This document shows, one piece after another, positions 43,200 through 50,971 of a DNA stretch of 64,000 nucleotides. The stretch is from Nitrosospira sp. Nsp2 (GTDB taxonomy: Bacteria; Pseudomonadota; Gammaproteobacteria; Burkholderiales; Nitrosomonadaceae), in NCBI RefSeq assembly GCF_003050965.1, contig NZ_QAOU01000002.1:124001-188000 (forward strand), in the 5' to 3' direction. The translations under genes were made by a program, and so were the position numbers. Positions within the stretch are counted from its first letter, which is position 1. Each line of letters starts with the position of its first letter. The notes below the pieces were generated by a model. The model made no database searches, was not told the origin of the DNA, and was given only the letters and a program-made list of their open reading frames with translations.

Positions 43200-43456
43200 T
43201 TTAAGCTCCTTGTATAAGCGAGGGCCCGAGCGATGGCCTCGCCTTATATTAAAGTTGAGCCGGGCACCGGATATCAGACCGGCCCTGCGAGATAAATGGT
43301 GGAAGCGGCAGTTATATGAAAATCCGTTGGTCCGTTCCGTACGTTGCCGCACGATAGGTGCCTGCTCTTTATGGTTGGGAACTGGAAGCTTCTGGCGAAC
43401 TCTATACCGACAATCTTTCGGTAAAGCCACCCCCGTGGTGACTAGAGACTAGAGCA

Positions 43457-44242
43457 ATGAGAGATGATGAGTTTGACGATACCCGCCGCCGGTTATTGAA
43501 GACGCTTGCGGCCGGGGCCGCGGTGGTGGCATTCAATGCCAGAGGATCGCCCATGCCGGACAAGGTGTTTACTGTTTGCACGTTCGGCGATTCCATTCTC
43601 GACTGTGCACGGTATAACGAACATGGAGTCCACCCCGGCCAGCTGATCGTGCGCAATGACGACTATTTATTCCCCGATTTCAAGGGTCGTGACTTGTCAT
43701 CGTCAGCGCCTGCGCAGCTCGACCATCGCGCACAGGATGGGGCCATAGTCAGTGACCTGTCCCGGCAGGCGCGCGGGATCAACCTCCCCGGTCCCGCGGT
43801 TGCGCTGGTAACGATTGGCGGGAACGATCTCCTCACCGGCCTTGCCGCGGACCGGGGTGGCGGCATCATGCGCTTTGAGCGGGCGCTCGATGCGTTCCTG
43901 CAAGCGTTGCCCGTGCGCCCGGTTCTGCTCGGCACGGTTTTCGACCCAACCTTTGGTGATGACTCCCGCAACTTTCTGAGTGTCGACGCCCGCATCGCCC
44001 GACCCAACTTGAACCGCATCAACGGCATTATCGCGGAACTCGCGTCGCATTACGGACAGCTTGTGGACGTGCATGGTCACTTTCTACGGGGCGACCCCTC
44101 CTGGTTTACGCGCACGATCGAACCCAGCCTGAGGGGAGCCTCGGAAGTACGCGCCGCATTCCTGCCGGCGGTGCTGACGGCGCGTGAGGACCAGCTTGGA
44201 GCGGCGCCTTCGCCACAGCGCCGACGATGGTGGATGTGGTGA
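43457..44242 (+). CDS. SGNH/GDSL-type hydrolase with Tat-like signal
   Basis: A 261-residue protein. The N-terminus DTRRRLLKTLAAGAAVVAF has the twin-arginine, hydrophobic pattern of a Tat signal. The catalytic blocks of the SGNH superfamily are visible: FGDSILD (block I Ser), TIGGNDLL (block III Asn) and DPSWFTRTIEPSLRGASEVR near the end, where the Asp and a later His would complete block V (the histidine position is occupied by Glu/Ser, so the triad may be incomplete). The C-terminus is Arg/Trp-rich (RRRWWMW). Substrate unknown. The ribosome site before ATG 43457 is weak. Confidence 0.8.
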   Translation: MRDDEFDDTRRRLLKTLAAGAAVVAFNARGSPMPDKVFTVCTFGDSILDCARYNEHGVHPGQLIVRNDDYLFPDFKGRDLSSSAPAQLDHRAQDGAIVSDLSRQARGINLPGPAVALVTIGGNDLLTGLAADRGGGIMRFERALDAFLQALPVRPVLLGTVFDPTFGDDSRNFLSVDARIARPNLNRINGIIAELASHYGQLVDVHGHFLRGDPSWFTRTIEPSLRGASEVRAAFLPAVLTAREDQLGAAPSPQRRRWWMW

Positions 44243-44300
44243 GTTATCCATTCGCTGCAAGCTGTCCTCGGCTGACCGGCAAGGTGTGCCGGGCCCGGGC

Positions 44301-44525
44301 GTGAGCATACGCGTGGAGTGCCAAAGCGGCTATCGCGGCGCACAGGAGCCGCTGGCGTTCTGGCTGGGCGAGCGCCGGCTCGCGGTCCATGCCCTAACCG
44401 ACCGCTGGTACGCGCCCGAGCAGCGCTGGTTCAGGGTCCATGCCGATGATGGAAGCATGTACGTGCTCCGGCATGACGAAGCAAGCGGGACCTGGGAGAT
44501 TGCCGCATACCGCCGCGACGTCTGA
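44301..44525 (+). CDS. Small conserved-looking protein
   Basis: A 74-residue protein of the form SIRVECQSGYRGAQEPLAFW, then LAVHALTDRWYAPEQRWFRVHADDGSMYVLRHDEASGTWEIAAY. Short proteins with this D-R-W-x-A-P-x-x-R-W-F-x-V layout are common in proteobacteria, from memory, as unknown-function proteins. The frame is open upstream, overlapping the SGNH gene, but that part is not similar to anything; I chose the GTG at 44301. No good ribosome site precedes it. Confidence 0.65.
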   Translation: MSIRVECQSGYRGAQEPLAFWLGERRLAVHALTDRWYAPEQRWFRVHADDGSMYVLRHDEASGTWEIAAYRRDV

Positions 44526-44652
44526 CCTCAATATGATCTGGTAATCGGGCAGGACGTTAGGGATGCCCTTTGTTGGCGTCCGGCGGTGATTGTGCCGCCG
44601 ACACCGCAGTGATTGTGGCGTTCATGCAAGAAAGCCCAGTCCCGGCCAAGGC

Positions 44653-45426
44653 TCAATTCCGGGTAGCAGATACCGCTGGCGATGCGTTGATGGTGGCCGA
44701 GCGGTAGTAGATTTCACTGGTTCCCTCGAACCCTGAATCAATGCCGAACATCATCCACACCGCTCCGGTTGCGTCGCTACGGGCCTTGAGCGGAGCCGGA
44801 CTGGTCAGCGTTTTCCACTCGAATTTTGGCCGGCTGCAATCGGTATTGGTTCCCGCGATGTCGCCCAGCACGACGGCATTTTTTCCTCCCCGGGCCTGGT
44901 TGCCTTTGTCGATGTTCATTTGATATTGACTGTCGATCGCTACTGTCAAAGGCTCAACCGTTGCGGCTCCCGCCTTTACGATCACAGACTCGCCGGGCGC
45001 GCCGCCGGCCCCGGCGCAGCCCGAGGGAGCATCGGTAAGAAACGTGACGCTGAAATTCAGCAGGTAGTCCTTGTCAGGAGCAAATCCGGTGAATTTCTTT
45101 TTTATGTAGATGAAAAGATCGTCGCTCCGGTTGGTGCCGGCGGTGTAGAGGCCGTGGCCGCCAAAAATTCCCGGTAACCGGCGGGGCTGGACGACAACAT
45201 CGGTGGGTTGCGTGTCGGATGTATAGTCCGAGTGTCCACCGAGCCAGTCGGTAGAGGTGTTATTGAAATTCACCTCGATTTCCTTGCCGGGCTTCATGTC
45301 CGGCCCGCCCGATCCACCAGGTCCTCCAGATCCCCCTGACCCGCCTGATCCCGTCGGACCATTTGCGCATCCGCTCAGGAGAACGGACACAAAAGCGGCA
45401 GAGATCAGTATTTTTCTTGTACGCAT
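44653..45426 (-). CDS. Lipoprotein of unknown function with Gly-rich linker
   Basis: A 257-residue lipoprotein. The signal ends LLSGC (Cys19), followed by a low-complexity GSGGSGGSGGPGGSGGP linker. The globular part has beta strands (EIEVNFNNTSTDWLGGHSDYT, LFIYIKKKFTGFAPDKDYLLNFSVTFLT) and two cysteine-containing stretches (PSGCAGAGGAPG, NTDCSRPKFEW). AGGAGG lies 9-11 bases before the ATG. It is not similar to any family I recognise. Confidence 0.75.
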   Translation of the reverse strand: MRTRKILISAAFVSVLLSGCANGPTGSGGSGGSGGPGGSGGPDMKPGKEIEVNFNNTSTDWLGGHSDYTSDTQPTDVVVQPRRLPGIFGGHGLYTAGTNRSDDLFIYIKKKFTGFAPDKDYLLNFSVTFLTDAPSGCAGAGGAPGESVIVKAGAATVEPLTVAIDSQYQMNIDKGNQARGGKNAVVLGDIAGTNTDCSRPKFEWKTLTSPAPLKARSDATGAVWMMFGIDSGFEGTSEIYYRSATINASPAVSATRN

Positions 45427-46071
45427 GTTGAACGGCCTCCTTTTTGGGATCGAAAAGACACTCCCCACACCTGCGACACCTCGCATACCTTTAGCTCACG
45501 GCATCAAAAACGGCCGGACGCGGGCGCAATGGATGGATATGATCTTCAGTGTAGCAAAAGGGACGGTTGTTAAAACGATAAATGCCCAATCGGTTATTAA
45601 AAGTGTCCGGGATGCTGTTTAGCGGGGCTACGTCAAAATAGCGGGGCTACCCAAAATTTTCCATTCTTTATTCGTTTATCCTGCGCGAGGCTCTAAAAGC
45701 TGCTGTTGGCCGGGACGCAGCGCGGCCAGGACATTGCCCGGTCCTTCGGGGCGGGCCCTTCCAGACCTTTAAACAAATGATGAGGCAGGTTGGCAATTTT
45801 GCCGCTAGCCAGTGAACAGCTATCTCAAGTCGTATTGTCGGGCGGCACGGTGTTACCAGGCGAACCAAAGTCAACTTTCGCGAAAGCAGTTTTAGCGATA
45901 CCGCCAGCCTCTTTCCGTCTGGCAACTCCGCCTTGACAGGTGTGGATGCATGACCTAGGTTGATACATTGGATTCAGAACCACGACGGTCGGTGGAAAGC
46001 TTCCCGCTAATCCGCGGGTACTGGGGGGCTCGATCCTTATCACCTTTCAGCAAATTCATAGGAGAACGGGT
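45427..46071. other. Divergent intergenic region
   Basis: About 645 bases between the lipoprotein and the SDR gene with no supported gene. It should contain promoters for both. Confidence 0.5.
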
Positions 46072-47124
46072 ATGAAAACAGAAGACGACGCCATGGCCTC
46101 CCGACGGCAATTCGTCGGCGGGGTAACCGCGGGGCTGGCTGCCGCGCTGACGTCGCCGGCGTTTGCACAGCAGGGAGCCACACCTGCGGCGCCCGGCGCC
46201 TCGGCGGGTCCCCGGCGTCATGCGGGGCGACCTGCGACACAATCGAGCAAACAGGACCCGACGACCCAGTACCGGCGCCCGCCTTTTCCGCCGCAGCAGC
46301 AAGACCCGCCCGGCCTTGCCGGCAAAATGGACCCGCGGCCGGATCACGGCGAAACGAGCTACCGGGGCTCCGGTAAACTCGTCGGCAGGAAGGCGCTACT
46401 AACGGGGGGCGACTCCGGCATTGGCCGCGCTGCTGCGATTGCCTTCGCGCGTGAAGGCGCGGACGTTGCGATCAACTATCTGCCGGTGGAGGAACCGGAT
46501 GCGCGCGAGGTCATCGAGCTGATCCGGGCGGAAGGGCGCAAGGGGGTTGCGATCCCGGGCGACATTCGCGAAGAGAGGTTTTGCAAAAAGCTGGTTGCCG
46601 ACGCTGTGCGCGAACTGGGCGGGCTGGACATCCTGGTCAACAACGCGGCGGCGCAGGCGGCGCAACATTCGATCCTTGACCTCACCACCGAGCAGTTCGA
46701 TTCGACGTTCAAGACCAATGTCTATGCGATGTTCTGGATAACCAAAGCAGCGATGCCGCACCTTGAACCGGGCGCGGCAATCATTAATACATCTTCCGTC
46801 CAGGCTTACGATCCGTCCCCGGCGCTGCTGGATTACGCGCAGACAAAAGCGTGCATGGTGATCTTCACAAAATCGCTGGCGAAGCAGGTTGCCAACCAGG
46901 GCATCCGGGTAAATGCGGTGGCGCCGGGGCCGTTCTGGACTCCCTTGCAGCCCAGCGGCGGGCAGCCCCCCGAGAACATAACGACGTTCGGGGAGCATAC
47001 GCCCATGGGGCGTCCAGGCCAGCCGGCGGAACTCGGCGCCCTGTATGTATACCTTGCATCACAGGAGGCGAGCTACGTGACCGGGCAGGTATACGGGGCC
47101 TCCGGCGGGGAGGGCAATCCGTAA
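46072..47124 (+). CDS. Short-chain dehydrogenase/reductase with Tat-type signal
   Basis: A 350-residue protein. The N-terminus [24 protein letters not shown] is a Tat-type signal, followed by a Pro/Gln-rich linker to about residue 100. The SDR core has the NAD(P) motif [16 protein letters not shown] in [13 protein letters not shown], the catalytic Ser in [10 protein letters not shown] and the Tyr/Lys pair in YAQTKACM. Longer members of this group (the YhdF/YdaD-like SDRs with a GxGKLxGRKALxTGGDSG opening) are usual in bacteria; the twin-arginine extension points to the periplasm. Substrate unknown. A good ribosome site precedes ATG 46072. Confidence 0.9.
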   Translation: MKTEDDAMASRRQFVGGVTAGLAAALTSPAFAQQGATPAAPGASAGPRRHAGRPATQSSKQDPTTQYRRPPFPPQQQDPPGLAGKMDPRPDHGETSYRGSGKLVGRKALLTGGDSGIGRAAAIAFAREGADVAINYLPVEEPDAREVIELIRAEGRKGVAIPGDIREERFCKKLVADAVRELGGLDILVNNAAAQAAQHSILDLTTEQFDSTFKTNVYAMFWITKAAMPHLEPGAAIINTSSVQAYDPSPALLDYAQTKACMVIFTKSLAKQVANQGIRVNAVAPGPFWTPLQPSGGQPPENITTFGEHTPMGRPGQPAELGALYVYLASQEASYVTGQVYGASGGEGNP

Positions 47125-47421
47125 CGTATCCGGGGCGGTCTTTGTGCCGATGGTAGCGCCTGCCAAAAAGTAGTCTGAAGTCTGCGACAAATCAGGTAGG
47201 GTCTGCCGAAGGCGCGACGCGAGCGCGCCGGGCTCTCGCCTGTGAGCATAAGGCAGTATTGGACTGGAAGGGTGGAGGCCACCGCACAAGTGTCACCATA
47301 AGGTCGACATGAGGTTGGCCGGCGTTCGGGATGCTTTAAGGCTGAATTGAAGTGTTCATTCCGTTTTCATATACCGTCATAATTTTGACGTCATATTAAC
47401 AGGCCGGAGGAACAGGAAGTC
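47125..47421. other. Intergenic region
   Basis: Nearly 300 bases between the SDR and VOC genes. A GC-rich hairpin-like stretch lies near 47210-47240; no gene is supported. Confidence 0.5.
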
Positions 47422-47922
47422 ATGCAAAGCATTCAGAAAATTACGCCGTGTTTGTGGTTCGATCGTCAGGCTGAAGAGGCGGCCGGGTTTTATACCGCGA
47501 TTTTCCCGAATTCAAAGATCCTGAACATTTCCTACTATGGAGAGGCGGGGCAGGATGTCCATGGGCAAGCGCACGGAACCGTAATGACGGTCGTTTTTGA
47601 CCTCGACGGGCAGGAATTCACGGCGCTCAACGGCGGCCCGATATTCAAGTTCAACGAGGCGATTTCATTCCAGATCAATTGTGACGATCAGAAAGAAGTG
47701 GATTATTACTGGGAGAAGCTGGGCGAGGGCGGTGACGAGAAAGCGCGGCAGTGCGGCTGGCTCAAGGACAAATACGGCGTGTCGTGGCAGGTCGTTCCCG
47801 TCGTTTTGATGAAAATGCTAAACGATCTCGATAAGCAGAAATCCCAAAAGGTAATGAAAGCGATGCTGCAAATGAAGAAAATCGACATCTCCGAACTGCA
47901 TCGAGCCGCAGTCGCGGAATAG
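47422..47922 (+). CDS. VOC superfamily protein (PhnB/3-demethylubiquinone methyltransferase-like)
   Basis: A 166-residue protein of the 3-dmu-9_3-mt/PhnB type. ITPCLWFDRQAEEAAGFYTAIFPNSKI is its typical opening, and CGWLKDKYGVSWQVVPVVLMKML follows; the GWLKDKYGVSWQ pattern marks the family. AGGAACAGGAAG precedes the ATG. Despite the name, the family has no proven methyltransferase activity. Monocistronic. Confidence 0.93.
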   Translation: MQSIQKITPCLWFDRQAEEAAGFYTAIFPNSKILNISYYGEAGQDVHGQAHGTVMTVVFDLDGQEFTALNGGPIFKFNEAISFQINCDDQKEVDYYWEKLGEGGDEKARQCGWLKDKYGVSWQVVPVVLMKMLNDLDKQKSQKVMKAMLQMKKIDISELHRAAVAE

Positions 47923-48620
47923 CTTGCTTTTGTCAAAGTAGTGTCGAGGTAGCTCAGGGCCTGGAGCTTATCGGGATATTGTCATCGATCCCGCGGCGCC
48001 TCCCGGCTTGACTTCGGAATATAAAGATTGGAACTCAAGCCGGAAGCTCTTCCGTATGTTCAATTCATCCTGTGCCCAGGCGATCTTCCATACTCTTTCC
48101 ACAGCGTGACATCCCTTTACCCGCCTGACGTTCCGGAGATTCACCGTTTTCGCACCGACAGTCAGATAGTCATTCGGACTATTGTTATTGCTTTCCCCAG
48201 GGGTATAAGCTCAGCTTGGGCTTTCTTTACTGTTGCCCTAGTGAAGGCGCCAGGATAAAGGCTTACCGGTCGTTTCGTCTCCTTGCTTCCGTTTCGTTTT
48301 AATTCTGTTCAGTTCGACTTTGTCTGGTAAAAGTGGACAGGGCATTAAACCTCGCCCGATCCAGGCAATAACTGGCAGGCGGCGCCGAAACCGATACGCG
48401 AATCCATTTAAAACCATGAAAATCACAAGCAACGAAACGCATTCGCTGGAGAGACCTGCTTCTCCCCTTCCAGAATGGCGAGATCCGCTTAGGCGCGATC
48501 GGGCGAGCGGGGATGGACTGCGAGCGCTTCGCGTCCCCCAACCTGTTCAAGTCCCGGCAATCCGGGTGCGAACTCTTTCATAACACTTAACCTTAACCGC
48601 GCTCTTCTGGGGGGCACATA
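47923..48620. other. Intergenic region before the HAF gene
   Basis: About 700 bases without a supported gene. Frames found on either strand have no family-like sequence; it may hold decayed remains. Confidence 0.5.
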
Positions 48621-49802
48621 ATGATAATCAAAGAATGCTTCAAAGTCCGCCACTGCATCCTGGCCGCGGTCTTCGTTACCGGTCTGGGTCCTGTTACCCA
48701 CGCGGCAGCACAGCAACGCTCGTTTCTTGTCGACCTCAACACCCGGACCGTAACGCTCCTTGGCACGATAGGCGAGCGTGCCATAGCTTCTGGCATCAAT
48801 GATGCTGGGCAGGTAGTGGGGTCTTCTTTCACATCCGGAGAAGGTTCTCATGGTTTCATCACCGGCCCCAATGGGGTGGGCATAAGAGACCTCGGCAGTT
48901 TAGGCGGAGTTTTCAGTGAAGCTAATGGGATCAACAACGCCGGGCAGGCGATTGGACAAACCGATGAAGCCGGACGCCCTGCCGGTGCCTTCATTACCGG
49001 TCCCAACGGGGTGGGGATGACGGCGCTTGGCGCACTGAACGGGGATACCCAAAGCTCTGCCTGGGGCATCAACAACTCGGGGCAGGTAGTGGGAATCTCT
49101 GTATCAGATGGAAACCCGGCGCCGCCTGCTCATGCCTTCATCACCGGTCCGAATGGGGTGGGCATGAGGCCACTTGGCACCTTGGGCGGAGGTTCCAGCG
49201 GCGCCCAGGATATCAACGATACGGGGCAGGTAGTAGGAGATTCCGTCACGGCTGAAGGCCGTCATCGCGCCTTCATCACCGGCCCCAATGGAGTGGAGAT
49301 GAGAGACCTTGGCACGTTGGCCGGGGATTACCGCAGCGATGCCTGGGCCATCAACAATGCTGGGCAGGTGGTGGGACGATCTCTCACAGCCGCAGGCCTT
49401 TCCCATGCGTTCATCACCGGCCCCGATGGATTAGGCATGAGAGCCCTTGGTACGTTAGACGGGGATGTTTCCAGCTCTGCCTGGGACATCAACGATGCCG
49501 GGCAGGTAGTGGGGACATCCGTAACGGCCGAAGGCCATCAGCGCGCCTTTTTCACCGGTTCAAATGGAACGGACCTGACAGACCTCAATTCCCTGGTAGA
49601 GCTGCCGCAGGGGGTAATTTTAACGGAGGCCATGGGTATCAACAACTATGGACAAGTCGTCGCGGTAGGGGTAGGGATTCTTGTTCCCGAACCTGAAACC
49701 TATGCCATGCTCCTCGCAGGACTGGGCATGGTGGGCTTCATGGCGCGAAACCGCAACCAGCGGAGGCTTTCGCTGGCCCAAACTCCGATCAGGCCCAAGT
49801 GA
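48621..49802 (+). CDS. HAF-repeat PEP-CTERM sorted protein, intact
   Basis: A 393-residue secreted protein with a signal (HCILAAVFVTGLGPVTHAA). The rest is built of about seven units, each containing HAFITGPNGVGMRxLGTLxGxxSSAxxINNxGQVVG; the FITGPNG phrase is almost identical to the pseudogene at 18996-20159. The end VPEPETYAMLLAGLGMVGFMARNRNQR is a PEP-CTERM signal. GGGGGG lies before the ATG. Compared with the gene at 32328 the repeat wording differs (FITGPNG instead of xATxWNGT), so there are two subtypes. Confidence 0.93.
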   Translation: MIIKECFKVRHCILAAVFVTGLGPVTHAAAQQRSFLVDLNTRTVTLLGTIGERAIASGINDAGQVVGSSFTSGEGSHGFITGPNGVGIRDLGSLGGVFSEANGINNAGQAIGQTDEAGRPAGAFITGPNGVGMTALGALNGDTQSSAWGINNSGQVVGISVSDGNPAPPAHAFITGPNGVGMRPLGTLGGGSSGAQDINDTGQVVGDSVTAEGRHRAFITGPNGVEMRDLGTLAGDYRSDAWAINNAGQVVGRSLTAAGLSHAFITGPDGLGMRALGTLDGDVSSSAWDINDAGQVVGTSVTAEGHQRAFFTGSNGTDLTDLNSLVELPQGVILTEAMGINNYGQVVAVGVGILVPEPETYAMLLAGLGMVGFMARNRNQRRLSLAQTPIRPK

Positions 49803-49895
49803 TCAAGCGAACGGCCTGATTTCAGCGCCTGCACTAGGTTAGATATCGCTTCACGACCTAACTTAAGTCAAGTTTTCGGCCCTCGTTCTAGCAGC

Positions 49896-50312
49896 CTATT
49901 GACATGCCTTCAGTTTTTCCAGGAGATGAGGTATCGCTTCGCTGTGAAGCTGTAAAGTTAGTCGTGATCCTGCTGTATCGCGAAAAACAAGCAGATAGTT
50001 CTCTTCACAGAGTGAATGGCACATCTCCAACTCTTCAAGAGGCGTAGGATATTGTTCAACGATGTTATTTTTATCCGACATCCTGCCCAATTGATTCTCA
50101 AGCTCTACCACTTGTCTGCTTAGTCCTTCACAATTCCTTTGAATGCGCATCGCGGCGCTCTGAGCTGTAGCTGCAAGCTCCTGTAATTTAGAAATTTTAT
50201 CCTGAACCTCAGGGTTGGGCTTCATTTCAACTATTTGTCGCAGCGCAACGATTTCCCTCGCAATGACATGTATCTCGTCAAAGTTAATGCTAAGTTTGGT
50301 TTTTCCATCCAT
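49896..50312 (-). CDS. Coiled-coil protein of unknown function
   Basis: A 138-residue soluble protein. Residues 8-85 form a long helix with heptads (EIHVIAREIVALRQIVE, LQELAATAQSAAMRIQ, GLSRQVVELENQLG), predicted coiled coil. The C-terminal part (YLLVFRDTAGSRLTLQLHSEAIPHLLEKL) looks like a short beta-beta-alpha module. AGGGAG stands before ATG 50312. Neighbours give no hint. Confidence 0.7.
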   Translation of the reverse strand: MDGKTKLSINFDEIHVIAREIVALRQIVEMKPNPEVQDKISKLQELAATAQSAAMRIQRNCEGLSRQVVELENQLGRMSDKNNIVEQYPTPLEELEMCHSLCEENYLLVFRDTAGSRLTLQLHSEAIPHLLEKLKACQ

Positions 50313-50971
50313 TATTTTCTCCCTCCATAAGCGTGTCCAAGACTACGCATTTTTTTAAGTATTAAAGCAAAGTGAATAGCTGCAAATAATGGATACTATG
50401 AAGATTGGCGGAGGTTCAATCTACACCGGGTAGTCAACTCGGCAGCCTCCGTTTGTCCCTGGCTGCTGGGTTCATCATTTATCCTTGCGGCCCATTAGAT
50501 AACGGAGAGGGATACCCGAATAGCTGTAAGTTCTTACAGGTGGAAAAGTCCCAGACAGTTTTTCCAAACGCGAAAAGCTGCGTGGAAAGGCCGTTCCAAA
50601 CGAGCCATGGTCCTTAAGGGTCATGGTTCCAAAGAGCCATAATTCAACATAGATTACGCCATACAGGAACGCAAGGCAGGTTGTGAAGGCGAGTGGCATC
50701 CAAAAAAAAAGAAACCGAAGGAGTGCATCAGGAGGATAGGTTTCCTCAAATTATTGGAAGTCCGCGCAGAATTTTTTCCCAAAATTCAAGCCTGCTGGGC
50801 TTGCTCTTCCATTCTCCGGTTACTAAGCTGATTCATCTCGTCTGAAATAGTATGCGAGCCCGTTGTTTTCTTCCGCAAACCCGCTCGCATGCGGGGCAGA
50901 CTACACGGATATTTTGGTGTAAGCGACTGAACTGATCAGGCGGGGCATCTCTACCGGCTGACTGGAGGCAT
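50313..50971. other. Intergenic region upstream of the metalloprotease-like gene
   Basis: About 660 bases without a supported gene. GTCCTTAAGG and similar short repeats near 50610 were the only structure noticed. Confidence 0.5.

Noticed and set aside
48621-49802. Regular repeats considered as a CRISPR array
   Set aside because: The repeats encode HAF units in frame and differ in sequence, with no constant direct repeats and unique spacers.
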